Below, one piece after another: positions 33,558 to 42,621 of a DNA stretch of 64,000 bases; the first letter of the stretch is position 1; each line of letters opens with the position of its first letter. Location of the stretch: positions 558,001 through 622,000 of the forward strand of contig NZ_WHNY01000075.1 in assembly GCF_013141695.1 (NCBI RefSeq), in the 5' to 3' direction. The notes under the pieces were generated by a model. The model worked only from the letters and a program-made list of their open reading frames with translations. It did no database searches and was not told the DNA's origin. The stretch is from Paenibacillus plantarum. GTDB taxonomy: Bacteria > Bacillota > Bacilli > Paenibacillales > NBRC-103111. Position numbers and translations under genes: made by a program.

Positions 33558-35000
33558 GTGACACCAGAAATGCAAAACATTGCAGCTATTCTAAGGGCCG
33601 GAGCTGCTTCGGCTATGGGTATTGAAGAAATCATCCAACAGGAGATCAGTGATTGGAAGAGAGATCCGCTAAGGAAGCTGATGCTAATCGGAGAGCAGTA
33701 CTATGGGTTAGAGCATGATGTCTTGAAACATAAACGCATGACGATTGGTGAAGGCGGCGTACCTATTGAAGCCATTCATTTGGCTAACAATAAGCTACCA
33801 CATGGGTTTGTACGAAAGCTCGTTGATCAAAAAGTTGGATATTTGCTCAGTAAGCCTTTAAGTATTCAAACGGAGAATAAAAGCTATGAAGATTTGCTGA
33901 AGGATTTTTTCAGTAAGTCTTTTTTGCGCTTGTTACAATCCCTTGGCCGGGAAGCAATCAATAAGGGCAAAGCTTGGGTCCATATCTACTACAATCCTGC
34001 CGGCGTATTGTCACTGAAACGAATTCCATCTGAGGAGTGTATTCCTTTGTGGCGAGATGCGGCTCACACTGAGCTGGATGCGCTTATTCGGGTTTACGAG
34101 GTTGATGTGTACGAAGGCAAGACGAAAAAGACGATCAAGAAGATTGAATTTTGGGATACCACTGGAGTGTATCGGTATGTCCTTGATGGCGTTGGCATGA
34201 ATCCAGACGTAGAGGCTGGTGATCATGGGACTCACTTCACTTTTATAGAGGGAGATAGTGAGCTGCCTTTGAACTGGCAGCGTGTACCATTTGTCTGCTT
34301 CAAATATCATGAAGATGAATTGCCTCTTGTTAAATTCGTACAAGCTTTGGTGGATGATTATGATCGCAAGAAAAGCGATAACTCCAACAACCTTGATGAT
34401 CTACCTAATAGCATCTATGTAATTAAAAACTACGATGGTCAGGACCTGGGGGAGTTTAGGCGTAATCTTTCGGTGTTCCGGGCCGTAAAGGTAATGGATG
34501 ATGGTGGCGTAGATACACTCTCGCTTGATATCGACACCGAGGCATATAAAACCCACCAAGATATGAATCGCAAAGATATATACGAGTTTGGGCGCGGCGT
34601 CGATACGCAGTCCGACAAGTTTGGAAACAGTCCAAGTGGGATTGCTTTAAAGTTTCTTTACCAGGACCTGGACTTAGATGCCAATGACATTGAGACTGAG
34701 TTTCAGGCTAGTCTCGAGCAACTGCGTTGGTTCATTGATACGCACCTTGCCAACAGTGGGTTAGGGGATTACTCAGGGGAAGCCGTCGATTTCATCTTAA
34801 ACCGAGATATTCTTATCAACGAGATGGATACCATTACAAACGCCAAGAACAGTGTGGGTGTCATATCCGATGAAACGATCGTTGCGAACCATCCGTGGGT
34901 GACAAATACGCAAGATGAAATGAAAAGACTCGAGTCCGATCGAAAGAAGGCATTCGAGGATGAAGCTTATATGAATGAACTTAATGGAACATCAGCATGA
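33558..35000 (+). CDS. Portal protein, SPP1 gp6-like
   Basis: The 480-residue protein starts at GTG with GGAGG nine bases upstream. Hallmarks of the SPP1_gp6 portal family include VRKLVDQKVGYLLSKPLSIQ near 91 and FGNSPSGIALKFLYQDLDL near 355. The dodecameric portal is the DNA gate at the head vertex and the packaging dock. It overlaps the head morphogenesis gene by four bases. Confidence 0.93.
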   Translation: MTPEMQNIAAILRAGAASAMGIEEIIQQEISDWKRDPLRKLMLIGEQYYGLEHDVLKHKRMTIGEGGVPIEAIHLANNKLPHGFVRKLVDQKVGYLLSKPLSIQTENKSYEDLLKDFFSKSFLRLLQSLGREAINKGKAWVHIYYNPAGVLSLKRIPSEECIPLWRDAAHTELDALIRVYEVDVYEGKTKKTIKKIEFWDTTGVYRYVLDGVGMNPDVEAGDHGTHFTFIEGDSELPLNWQRVPFVCFKYHEDELPLVKFVQALVDDYDRKKSDNSNNLDDLPNSIYVIKNYDGQDLGEFRRNLSVFRAVKVMDDGGVDTLSLDIDTEAYKTHQDMNRKDIYEFGRGVDTQSDKFGNSPSGIALKFLYQDLDLDANDIETEFQASLEQLRWFIDTHLANSGLGDYSGEAVDFILNRDILINEMDTITNAKNSVGVISDETIVANHPWVTNTQDEMKRLESDRKKAFEDEAYMNELNGTSA

Positions 35001-36652
35001 GATCTGCAGAATATTGGGCCGGACGGATGGAGCAACTGAATGAGGCGCAGCTTGCTAGAGGTGAAGCTTATGTACAGAACATGAATCGTGAATATGGTAA
35101 AGCGATGGCATCGATTCAGAAGGATTTGGATGTGTTTTATCAGAGGTTTGCGAAGAACAATAGCGTGGATTTAGCGACAGCACGTCAGATGCTGAAAGCT
35201 GGCGAATTAAAAGAATTCAAATGGTCCGTAGAGGATTACATGAAAGCCGGCAGGGAGAATGCAATTGATCAACGATGGATGAAGGAGTTAGAGAATGCGA
35301 GTATCCGCGTTCGAATGAGCCGGCTAGAGTCACTGCAGCTTCAAATGAGGCAGCATATCGAATTACTATCAGCAAAGCGTCAAGCTGGGGCTTCGGGATT
35401 GTTTGGTGGCATCTATAAGGATAATTATTATCAAAGCATTTTTGAACTCCAAAAGGGAATAGGACTTGGAGCTAGTTTCGCTAAACTAAACACACGCCAG
35501 CTTAATGACATGCTTGTAACACCTTGGGCGCCGGATGGGAGCAACTTCAGTCAGAGGATTTGGGTAGATCGATCCAAGCTAATTCATGAGCTTCAGACAA
35601 CTCTAACTCAAGGTTTAATTCGTGGCGACTCATCCGAGATGATGATAAAAAGGCTATCAGAGCGTATGGGTGTGTCTCGTGCTCGCGCGGAAACATTAAT
35701 CCTAACAGAGTCAGCCTATTTCTCTGGAGCTTCTCGTAGGGCTTCGTATGTAGAGCTGAACGTTGAAAAGTTTAAGAACGTTGCCACCCTAGATAAGAAA
35801 ACATCAGATAAGTGCCGTACAATGGATGGCACTATGTTCTTGGTTTCAGAAGCGCAGGCCGGGCTAAATTGTGCGCCATTTCATGCGAGATGTAGAACCG
35901 TCGATATACCGCACTTTGAAGATAATGTTAAAGAGAGGGCAGCTCGGAGCCCCAAAGGAAAGACCTATGATGTTCCTGGCGACATGACTTATCCTGAGTG
36001 GGAAAAACAGCATGTTCATGGAAGTGTTACCGAACCACCAGGAGAAGGACCTAATCGCAAGTATAATCCAAAGGCAGCTTACTTTGCAGAATTACCAGAG
36101 GTGCATGAGAATGTACTTGAAAAACTGGCTGATACAAATAGAGAACTAGCGCGTCAAGGATATAAAAACGGTAAGGAGACGGTGGTGTTGATGCACAACC
36201 GTTCGGGGTCTGAAGTTGGGAGAGCTACAGGAGAGATCGATACAGTTAAGTTTACAAAAGATATGCATAATGCGCTTAAATCGGCGGAAAACAATTCAAT
36301 CATACTTACACATAATCATCCAAGAGGAACAAGGTTAAATGTATTTGATATACAGAACTTTGGTGTATATCCTTCTCTCTCCGCCATCGTAGCCGTAGGC
36401 CATGATGGCGGAATTAGCTATGTATCTACACTTGGTAAACTGGTTACTTTGTCTATTTTCAATGAAACAATGGCGAAAGTTGCTAGAAAAGTGGATGTGG
36501 AGTTAAAGACATCGCGAGAGTATGCTATAATGTCTTCATCAGAGAAAGTATCATATTTTAACCATCTGGTGCTCCTGGGCATCGTTGAAGAATTGGGGTG
36601 GCGGTATGGAGAAGAATTCACAGCAGCAAGGGGAGCGGATTGGGGGAATTGA
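34997..36652 (+). CDS. Minor head protein (SPP1 gp7/Mu F) with C-terminal JAB-like domain
   Basis: Residues 1-330 are a phage head morphogenesis protein, containing LTESAYFSGASRRASY, a KCRTMDGTMF segment and NCAPFHARCRTVD. After a linker, residues 360-551 form a separate domain with ILTHNHPRG (His439, His441) and Asp451. That is the H-x-H-x9-D pattern of RadC/JAB metalloproteases, with the usual Ser replaced by Asn. Fusions of minor head proteins to effector domains are known in prophages. The domain could be delivered with the virion or act as a moron. A small gene overlaps its 3' end. Confidence 0.8.
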   Translation: MRSAEYWAGRMEQLNEAQLARGEAYVQNMNREYGKAMASIQKDLDVFYQRFAKNNSVDLATARQMLKAGELKEFKWSVEDYMKAGRENAIDQRWMKELENASIRVRMSRLESLQLQMRQHIELLSAKRQAGASGLFGGIYKDNYYQSIFELQKGIGLGASFAKLNTRQLNDMLVTPWAPDGSNFSQRIWVDRSKLIHELQTTLTQGLIRGDSSEMMIKRLSERMGVSRARAETLILTESAYFSGASRRASYVELNVEKFKNVATLDKKTSDKCRTMDGTMFLVSEAQAGLNCAPFHARCRTVDIPHFEDNVKERAARSPKGKTYDVPGDMTYPEWEKQHVHGSVTEPPGEGPNRKYNPKAAYFAELPEVHENVLEKLADTNRELARQGYKNGKETVVLMHNRSGSEVGRATGEIDTVKFTKDMHNALKSAENNSIILTHNHPRGTRLNVFDIQNFGVYPSLSAIVAVGHDGGISYVSTLGKLVTLSIFNETMAKVARKVDVELKTSREYAIMSSSEKVSYFNHLVLLGIVEELGWRYGEEFTAARGADWGN

Positions 36653-36755
36653 TGACCGGCCGCTTGAATTAGACCCTAATGATCCGAACTTTGTTGATGA
36701 TTACATTAAGAAAATTACGGAACGATTTGGAATTAAAGAAAATGATAGTAAGTAA
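36606..36755 (+). CDS. Small acidic protein overlapping the head gene (49 aa)
   Basis: ATG 36606 lies inside the JAB-like gene in another frame, with GGGTGG upstream. The 49-residue protein is acidic (GIDDRPLELDPNDPNFVDDY) and ends with a charged helix. Overlap by 47 bases with the effector-like domain and its terminal position before a terminator suggest an immunity or partner protein, but this is inference. Confidence 0.55.
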   Translation: MEKNSQQQGERIGGIDDRPLELDPNDPNFVDDYIKKITERFGIKENDSK

Positions 36756-36757
36756 TG

Positions 36758-36790
36758 AGCACTCACATTTGCGTGGGTGCTTATTTAGTT
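36758..36790 (+). terminator. Intrinsic terminator within late region
   Basis: AGCACTCAC (36758-36766) pairs with GTGGGTGCT (36773-36781), then TATTTAG. It lies just after the small overlapping gene and would separate the upstream operon from the moron. Confidence 0.65.
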
Positions 36791-36863
36791 GGCTTTGAGC
36801 AGTTTAATTGAATACAGTATCGGAAGCCATAAGTCAGGAACTCGTGCTTCCGTTGTTCTTAAT

Positions 36864-37062
36864 ATTCTCAAAATGAGAATTATAATTTAATAATTTATGG
36901 CGTTGTTTCGTGTTGTAATTATTTCAAGTTCTTTATTATTTTATATTGTAGGCAAAGATCTAGTAGTTTCTCCTTATAAAGGTTCGCCCAAGTTTTCTGA
37001 TAGACAGGGAAATATCGTATGATATATATTATAAATTAGGTATATTTTCCTAAAATTTAACT
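36864..37062 (+). promoter_or_regulatory. Candidate moron promoter and palindromes
   Basis: The roughly 290-base AT-rich gap before the moron holds a palindrome ATTCTCAAAATGAGAAT (36864-36880) and a promoter-like TAGACA (37001-37006) with TATATT 18 bases on (37025-37030). A second dyad, TTAGG/CCTAA, lies around 37040-37053. Own promoter and operators are expected for a moron. No regulator was found. Confidence 0.4.
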
Positions 37063-37077
37063 GGAAGTTGGTAGAAC

Positions 37078-38358
37078 ATGGAGAATTTAGGCGGGATAAA
37101 TAGTCCTGGGTTGAATAATAGGTATCAGGCAATAAAGGAATTAAGAGATACTCTAAATAAGACTGTACTAAAATATGGTTCTATTAATGAACAAACTAAT
37201 AAACAAAATGATCAGAAGACAACCCAATCCTATATTTCTGTAAGGAAAAAGAAAAATGAGTCTGCCAGATCGACAGGAATAATTGTAGGGGGACAAACTT
37301 CTAAAAAATCTATGACTGTAATTATGCATAAGGCCCGAGTGAATAAGGATTTGGCAAAGCAACTATGTGAGTTAAATGCAAAGCGCGGCGGAAAATCAGG
37401 ATTCAAAGGATTTTTGTTTGAACACCTACATGCAGCAAACGAAACGGCTAATGGTATTCTCACAATGGTAATCAACGATAATGGAGTCGCTGATTTTGTG
37501 ATTAAAAAAAATGGGAGAAAGTTTTTTGCTCAAGCTAAAGTCGGGCAAGCCAATGGAAACATTAATTTTGCAAAGTACAAGGGTCAGACACTTATTGTAG
37601 ATAAAGGCAACACTGCCTTAGCTGAAAGGGCCAGACAAGCTGGGATGAAAGTAGTAGAATCAGATATTAGCAATAAACAAGTTACCCAATTAGGAAAGAC
37701 CATGCAACTGGAACAAAAAATTACAGGTAACAAAAATGCAGTAGTTACATCTAAAGCTTATGCCACTACAAAGAATCTATCTAACGCACATCGCGCAGGT
37801 ATTCAGGCAGCTAAATCCGGTGCACAATTTGGAGCTGGACTAAGTATTGGATCTAACCTGGTTGATGTTATTACTGGTGAAAAAGAATTGAAAGAAGCCG
37901 TAAAAGATGTAGCAGTTGACACTGCTATATCAGCGGGAACAGCTTATGTCGCAGGAGCAGCAGTAGCTGCCGTAGCTCAGACTGCAGCAGGAGCAGCAGT
38001 TGCAGGTGTAGCAACAACAGCTGGCGCGGCAATAGCAGCAACTTCAGTCGGTGGAGCCGCAATGGTGGCTGGAGCAGCTGTCACCGGTGCTGTTACAGGT
38101 ACGGTAGCTGCCGCTACAGCCTCTACTGTCGTAGCAGCCTCTGCTGTAACGTCTGCAGTAGCTAGTACAGCGGTTGGTGGCACTATTGCAGCAGCTGGTA
38201 CCGCAATTGCAGGAACGGCAGTTGGTGGGGCTGTTGTTGCCGCAGGAGCTGTAGTTGGAGCAGCCGCTGTAGCTGCTGCCCCCATTATCATTCCAGCAAT
38301 TGCTATTGGTGCTGCTTGGAAAATCGGAAAGAAACTATTTAGCAGGAAAAGATGGTAG
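37078..38358 (+). CDS. Moron: PD-(D/E)xK-like nuclease domain fused to long Ala/Gly-rich hydrophobic segment
   Basis: The 426-residue protein has a basic N-terminal half. FKGFLFEHLHAAN (Glu115), GVADFVIKKNG (Asp139) and FFAQAKVGQ (Gln152-x-Lys154) fit a PD-(D/E)xK-type nuclease core. Residues ~270-412 are almost entirely Ala, Gly, Val and Thr in glycine-zipper style, ending KIGKKLFSRKRW, as in membrane-inserting or pore-forming proteins. It lies between terminators at 36758 and 38500 and splits the head operon. The combination suggests a toxin, bacteriocin-like or anti-phage effector. The ribosome site is weak (GGAAGTTGG). I know no exact named family. Confidence 0.6.
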   Translation: MENLGGINSPGLNNRYQAIKELRDTLNKTVLKYGSINEQTNKQNDQKTTQSYISVRKKKNESARSTGIIVGGQTSKKSMTVIMHKARVNKDLAKQLCELNAKRGGKSGFKGFLFEHLHAANETANGILTMVINDNGVADFVIKKNGRKFFAQAKVGQANGNINFAKYKGQTLIVDKGNTALAERARQAGMKVVESDISNKQVTQLGKTMQLEQKITGNKNAVVTSKAYATTKNLSNAHRAGIQAAKSGAQFGAGLSIGSNLVDVITGEKELKEAVKDVAVDTAISAGTAYVAGAAVAAVAQTAAGAAVAGVATTAGAAIAATSVGGAAMVAGAAVTGAVTGTVAAATASTVVAASAVTSAVASTAVGGTIAAAGTAIAGTAVGGAVVAAGAVVGAAAVAAAPIIIPAIAIGAAWKIGKKLFSRKRW

Positions 38359-38499
38359 TGAAATTAAGAATTTTTCTTCTGATGAATAATTAAGAAATGT
38401 TTTTTGCCTTTAAAGAAATAATATAGAGATTAATTAACAGCGTTTTCAAGTCGCAGTTTTCTTTTGGTTTAAATCATAGAAAAAAGTGTGATTTTATTT

Positions 38500-38530
38500 A
38501 GGATTCCTGAACTATCAGGAGTCCTTTTTC
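38500..38530 (+). terminator. Intrinsic terminator after the moron
   Basis: AGGATTCCTGA (38500-38510) pairs with TCAGGAGTCCT (38515-38525, one G-U pair), followed by TTTTT. It closes the moron before the scaffold gene. Confidence 0.8.
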
Positions 38531-38605
38531 TGTTGCCCTACCAAATGGCACTAAACTGGGTAATTCATTCACCGGATACAATCGGAGAAAAGTGAGGTTG
38601 AGAAA

Positions 38606-39235
38606 ATGGATTGGTTGAAAGACCTGTTGAAAGCTCAAGGGCTCTCGGATACCCAAATAGCTGCAATTGTAGGAGGTGTTGAAACAAATTATAAAGGCTG
38701 GGTCCCTGAACATCGATTTAAAGATGTTACCGATGCGAAGAAGAAAGCGGAAGATGATTTAAAGGAGCGAGATAAGCAACTTGAAACGCTAAATAAAGCA
38801 GCTGGTGACAACAAGGTACTGCAGGAACAAATCACACAACTGCAAACAGATAATAAAGCTGCTTCAGATAAGTATGAATCGGAGTTGAAAGAACTTAGAT
38901 TGAATACGGCCCTTAAGCTAGCCTTAACAGGCAAGGTTCATGATCCTGAAATCGTAACGGGACTACTCGATAAGAGTAAGGTGGAACTCGATGATACTGG
39001 AAATGTGAAAAGTGGATTAGATGATCAAGTGAAAGCCCTGCAGACGAGCAAGGCTTTTTTATTTGTTCCTGAGAAGTCTACTCAGCAACAATTCAAAGGT
39101 ATCACTCCTGGAGATGGTAAGACACCAGGTTCTGGCGGAGGAGATGATCAGAACAACATGGGTAAACGTCTAGCTGAGCAAGCCGCTAAGCAATCTGAAG
39201 GGTTAGATAAAGCAAGGGAATCGTATTTTCAATAA
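38606..39235 (+). CDS. Scaffold protein (GP20 minor structural family)
   Basis: A 209-residue, highly charged coiled-coil protein (residues 50-115) with a Gly/Asp-rich linker and a C-terminal helix. This is the phage minor structural GP20/scaffold pattern. It directs capsid assembly and leaves or is degraded before packaging. GTGAGGTTGAG precedes the ATG. It directly precedes the capsid genes, as expected. Confidence 0.85.
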   Translation: MDWLKDLLKAQGLSDTQIAAIVGGVETNYKGWVPEHRFKDVTDAKKKAEDDLKERDKQLETLNKAAGDNKVLQEQITQLQTDNKAASDKYESELKELRLNTALKLALTGKVHDPEIVTGLLDKSKVELDDTGNVKSGLDDQVKALQTSKAFLFVPEKSTQQQFKGITPGDGKTPGSGGGDDQNNMGKRLAEQAAKQSEGLDKARESYFQ

Positions 39236-39256
39236 TACTTGGGAGGTAATGATTGT

Positions 39257-39628
39257 ATGAAATACACAGAAACAATCTATACGAATAACAGGAAGGAAAT
39301 CTTAAAGTTCCCGGATCATTATGTGAATTTGGCCGTGACAGTTGATGACACTGGAATTGTTGCGAATGCTGATGGCAAGAAGATTGTTCCAGCTGGGACG
39401 ATCGTTGGTAATGGCATTTTAACCGACATCACGAAGAAGGCGAAAAAAGCAGTAACGAATGCAGGTGTGTCCAATGCTGAAGGCGTGCTGTTCACTGATG
39501 TTGATGTAACTTTCGGCCCTGCTGCAGGTGCAATGCTTGTTCATGGTTTTATTGATCTCGCTAAAATCCCAACAGCGCCAACCCCTGAAGAATTAACAGC
39601 ACTTAAACAAATTGCTTTTTTGAAATAA
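39257..39628 (+). CDS. Head decoration or fibre-like protein
   Basis: ATG 39257 follows GGGAGG; a TTG at 39239 in the same frame has no site. The 123-residue beta-rich protein (IVPAGTIVGNGI, AAGAMLVHGFIDL) lies between scaffold and major capsid. There decoration or fibre proteins stand in related phages (lambda gpD-like or lactococcal head-fibre types). The role is by position. Confidence 0.65.
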   Translation: MKYTETIYTNNRKEILKFPDHYVNLAVTVDDTGIVANADGKKIVPAGTIVGNGILTDITKKAKKAVTNAGVSNAEGVLFTDVDVTFGPAAGAMLVHGFIDLAKIPTAPTPEELTALKQIAFLK

Positions 39629-39646
39629 GAAGGAGGAATGAATTAA

Positions 39647-40690
39647 ATGCCAACCATTTTTGATCTCGTTAATGCAAAGAACATTGCAACGTATTACGAT
39701 ACAAACACTTCTAATGCAATTCCTTATCTTGGGGCTACGTTATTCCCGGCTAAGAAGCAACTGGGTCTGGACCTCAAGTGGATCAAAGGCTCCAAAGGAC
39801 TACCTGTTGCTTTGCTACCGTCGGCGTTTGATGCAAAGGCCACGCTTCGTGATCGCATTGGTTTTAAAAAGGTAGAAACGGAAATGCCGTTCTTCCGTGA
39901 AGCGATGCGTATTGGAGAAAAAGATCGTCAAGAATTAAATCGTTTAGCTGCTAGCGATAATGAAAGTTATTTGATGCCTTTGATCAATAATATTTACGAC
40001 GATGTATCAGCTCTTGTTGGCGGCGCCATGGTTAATCCAGAGCGAATGATTATGCAGCTTCTTTCAACGGGTAAGATCAGCATCGTAGCTAATCGTTTGA
40101 ACTATGATTACGACTACAAGATGCCAGCTTCCCATAAGGTCACACTAACTGGTACGGACAAATGGAGCGATCCAACGGCGGATATCGTAGGTGATATTAA
40201 AACCTGGCAGGATACGGTTGAGGATGACACCGGTGTTCGTCCGTTGAATGGGATTTGTACGCGGAAGACATGGAACTATATTCTCTCCAACACAGCCATT
40301 CGTCTAGATATGAATCCCCTTGGTGGCCAGAACATCATTATGACGGATGCGCTTATGAAACAGTATCTGCAAAATAAATTAGGTGTTTCGATTGCCGTCT
40401 ATAACAAGAAGTTTGCTCTGCAGGACGGTAGCAGCAACTTGTTCTATCCCGATGATTACTTCACCCTTATTCCAGAGGGATCACTTGGCAATACGTATTT
40501 TGGAACTACACCAGAGGAATCCGATCTTATGTCTGGTAGTACCTCAGCTGATGTCTCCATTGTAAATACTGGTGTCGCGATTACAACCATAAAAGAGCCG
40601 CACCCAGTCAATGTGGAGACGATCGTTTCCGCGATTACCCTACCTTCTTTCGAGCGTATTGATCAGATTTATATTTCTAAAATTAATTAA
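39647..40690 (+). CDS. Major capsid protein (E family)
   Basis: The 347-residue protein matches the phage major capsid protein E family: TIFDLVNAKNIATYY at the N-terminus, PFFREAMRIGEKDRQEL near 84 and NGICTRKTWNYILSN near 202. It follows AAGGAGG. It forms the icosahedral shell, and strong translation is expected. Its position after scaffold and decoration genes is canonical. Confidence 0.92.
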   Translation: MPTIFDLVNAKNIATYYDTNTSNAIPYLGATLFPAKKQLGLDLKWIKGSKGLPVALLPSAFDAKATLRDRIGFKKVETEMPFFREAMRIGEKDRQELNRLAASDNESYLMPLINNIYDDVSALVGGAMVNPERMIMQLLSTGKISIVANRLNYDYDYKMPASHKVTLTGTDKWSDPTADIVGDIKTWQDTVEDDTGVRPLNGICTRKTWNYILSNTAIRLDMNPLGGQNIIMTDALMKQYLQNKLGVSIAVYNKKFALQDGSSNLFYPDDYFTLIPEGSLGNTYFGTTPEESDLMSGSTSADVSIVNTGVAITTIKEPHPVNVETIVSAITLPSFERIDQIYISKIN

Positions 40691-40709
40691 TCGGAAAGGG
40701 TGAACGTAG

Positions 40710-40895
40710 ATGACAACCAAGGCACAAGAAGAAAAGACGAAGCATGTTAAAGTGAAGTTTATTCAAAACGTTAAATATCGCGGTAATTATTACCCTACAG
40801 GAAAAGAACTAGAGGTTTCTGTAGAAGATAAAGCCCTCCTTATTAAAGATGGTGTTATTGATTCAGGTGATAGCGACGATGACGACGACAAATGA
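40710..40895 (+). CDS. DUF7210-like small phage protein
   Basis: A 61-residue beta-rich protein (HVKVKFIQNVKYRGNYYPTGKELEV) with an Asp-rich tail, following the capsid gene. Small proteins of this pattern (DUF7210-like) occupy this place in many Firmicutes phages. Its 3' end overlaps the next gene. Function is unknown. Confidence 0.7.
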   Translation: MTTKAQEEKTKHVKVKFIQNVKYRGNYYPTGKELEVSVEDKALLIKDGVIDSGDSDDDDDK

Positions 40896-41247
40896 TTACT
40901 TGAGCAAGCTTAAGGACCTGCTAGCTATTCCTGTAGAAGACAATGGCAAAGATGGCCGGCTTATCTTTACGATTGAGACGGTCATTCAAGCTATACAAAC
41001 TTGGTGTAACATTCCAATTGTTCCGGAAGAGTTGGTGAATGTGGTGTTACAAATCGCCGAGGATCAGTATAGGACGAAGTATGCTTCTGAGTTTCCGGAA
41101 ACTCAGCAGGCAATTCAGAGCGTTAAACGCGGGGATGTTACAACCACATTCGGTTCATCTAAGACTACGGTTAAAGCTGGACCAGGTGCATCTTTCTTGC
41201 AGAGATATGAAAGTCAGCTTATTGCTTATAGGAAGTTGAGGTGGTAG
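40879..41247 (+). CDS. Head-tail connector protein (YqbG/gp6-like)
   Basis: ATG 40879 follows AGGTGA inside the previous gene. The 122-residue helical protein (IFTIETVIQAIQTWCNIPIVPEEL) fits the phage gp6-like DNA-packaging/connector family. It forms the ring below the portal. Order (capsid, connector, stopper, completion, terminator) supports this. Confidence 0.8.
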   Translation: MTTTNDYLSKLKDLLAIPVEDNGKDGRLIFTIETVIQAIQTWCNIPIVPEELVNVVLQIAEDQYRTKYASEFPETQQAIQSVKRGDVTTTFGSSKTTVKAGPGASFLQRYESQLIAYRKLRW

Positions 41248-41251
41248 TCTT

Positions 41252-41623
41252 TTGGGCTTCGGAAACGTAGCAGCCGAAAGGGTAGCTATAGAAATGACGT
41301 ATGAAGGTCGTTGTACGGTCACTGAATTGCAGTTAGTTAAGGATCCGGTGACTAAGGTTACAGGCCAACAGCGGATTATAGTGCTTCAGGATGAGCCTTG
41401 CGCTGTTTCACAAACCGCTCTTAGGGGAGTAACGAGCACAGGTACCGACAATACGATTGATTATGATGCTAAGCTCTTTATCTCCCCAGATGTGTCCATC
41501 AGAGCGGGCAGTGAGATAAACGTTATTCAAGATGGAATGAATATTAGGTTTCAACAAGTTGGAAAGCCGTTTCGGTATCCAACGCATCAAGAGATCATGT
41601 TGAATGAAGTTGGCCGTGCATGA
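41252..41623 (+). CDS. Head-closure/stopper protein (YqbH-like)
   Basis: The 123-residue beta-rich protein starts at TTG 41252. It lies between the gp6-like connector and the gp10-like protein, where YqbH/XkdH-type stoppers stand. Typical segments are DEPCAVSQTAL, YDAKLFISPDVSIRAGS and HQEIMLNEVG. It should close the head after packaging. Confidence 0.75.
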   Translation: MGFGNVAAERVAIEMTYEGRCTVTELQLVKDPVTKVTGQQRIIVLQDEPCAVSQTALRGVTSTGTDNTIDYDAKLFISPDVSIRAGSEINVIQDGMNIRFQQVGKPFRYPTHQEIMLNEVGRA

Positions 41624-42024
41624 GCCGCTTAGGCGACTTTAGTTTTTCGGATTTGCAGGATTTTAAGAAAGGTTTAGACCAACTTCAACAGCATGCTCAT
41701 ACTTTCCTGGAAGAGTGCATAAAGGAATTGGCAGCGCGGCTGTATGCAAAAACCGTTGCACGCACTCCTGTGCTTTCCGGAGATTTGCGTCGAGGTTGGA
41801 GTATTGGTCCCATTCAACGAGTCGGTTCTAACATTCAAATCGAGATAATAAATCCAGTGGAATATGCTATGTATGTTGAGTATGGTCATCGGACTCGTAA
41901 TCATCGAGGGTGGGTGGAGGGTCGATTTATGTTGACTGTATCCATCGCAGAGCTCGAGCAGGAGCTGGTGGCAATATTGGAACAAAAGCTGCAGCGATTC
42001 ATGAAACAGCGCTTGGGGTGGTAG
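41620..42024 (+). CDS. xkdI: HK97 gp10-like tail completion protein (YqbI/XkdI)
   Basis: The 134-residue protein shows the gp10 pattern: ARTPVLSGDLRRGWSIG at 47-63, then NPVEYAMYVEYGHRTRNHRGWVEGRFML. It overlaps the previous gene by four bases and acts in neck or tail-tip completion. Confidence 0.88.
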   Translation: MSRLGDFSFSDLQDFKKGLDQLQQHAHTFLEECIKELAARLYAKTVARTPVLSGDLRRGWSIGPIQRVGSNIQIEIINPVEYAMYVEYGHRTRNHRGWVEGRFMLTVSIAELEQELVAILEQKLQRFMKQRLGW

Positions 42025-42025
42025 G

Positions 42026-42448
42026 ATGATTGAACAGGATATCCTGAACGGGATTATCGGGAAGTTGGATGTGCTGGCTCCTGACCTTCCAATATATACA
42101 GAACAAGTGAAGCAGGGCTTTGTGCAGCCTGCTTTTTTTGTCATGCAATTGAATAGTGGCCAGAAAAAAGAATTGAACAATCGATCTTTTCGTTCGCTAC
42201 TTTTCAATGTACATTACTTCCCTAATGAAGATAGCCTTACAAAGAAATCAGATTGTAGAGAAATGGCTGAGCGGCTTTATGAAGCTTTACAGTTTATCAA
42301 TGTTGGCGGCCCAGTGCGTGCAACCAATTTAAAATATGAAATTATTGATGAAGTGCTTCATTTCTTTCTTAGTTTTGGAGTACACCTTCTAGAAGAAAAG
42401 ACTGAATTAACGAAAATGATGCAATCAGAACTGGAGGTTCATCTATGA
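42026..42448 (+). CDS. xkdJ: Tail terminator-family protein (YqbJ/XkdJ)
   Basis: A 140-residue protein with the tail-terminator family features QPAFFVMQLNSGQKKELNNRS and FHFFLSF-like beta segments. It lies between the gp10-like gene and the YqzN/YkzM-like gene, the order of PBSX and skin. It caps the tail so the neck can dock. Confidence 0.82.
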   Translation: MIEQDILNGIIGKLDVLAPDLPIYTEQVKQGFVQPAFFVMQLNSGQKKELNNRSFRSLLFNVHYFPNEDSLTKKSDCREMAERLYEALQFINVGGPVRATNLKYEIIDEVLHFFLSFGVHLLEEKTELTKMMQSELEVHL

Positions 42449-42621
42449 GTACGAGAAAAGAGCAGGAGCCATTATACACTAAAGAACAATTCATAGGATC
42501 TCAAAGGTTTACAGGTGCTCAGAAAGACATTCTTGGTGCTCTGTTGGTCGATGGTGAAAGTTACACGAACTCAAAAGTTATAGATCTTATTAATGAGTTT
42601 TTAGAAAGGACGGTGCAATAG
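42445..42621 (+). CDS. YqzN/YkzM-like small phage protein (58 aa)
   Basis: ATG 42445 overlaps the previous stop (ATGA), with GGAGG upstream. The 58-residue product reads EPLYTKEQFIGSQRF, then KDILGALLVDGESYT, matching the small YqzN/YkzM pattern found just before the sheath gene in skin and PBSX. Function is unknown. The stop abuts the sheath start. Confidence 0.82.
   Translation: MSTRKEQEPLYTKEQFIGSQRFTGAQKDILGALLVDGESYTNSKVIDLINEFLERTVQ

Noticed and set aside
37977..38291. Alanine-rich minus-strand frame opposite the moron
   Set aside because: It is the complement of the GC-rich Ala/Gly coding repeat, so long frames arise by chance; no ribosome site.
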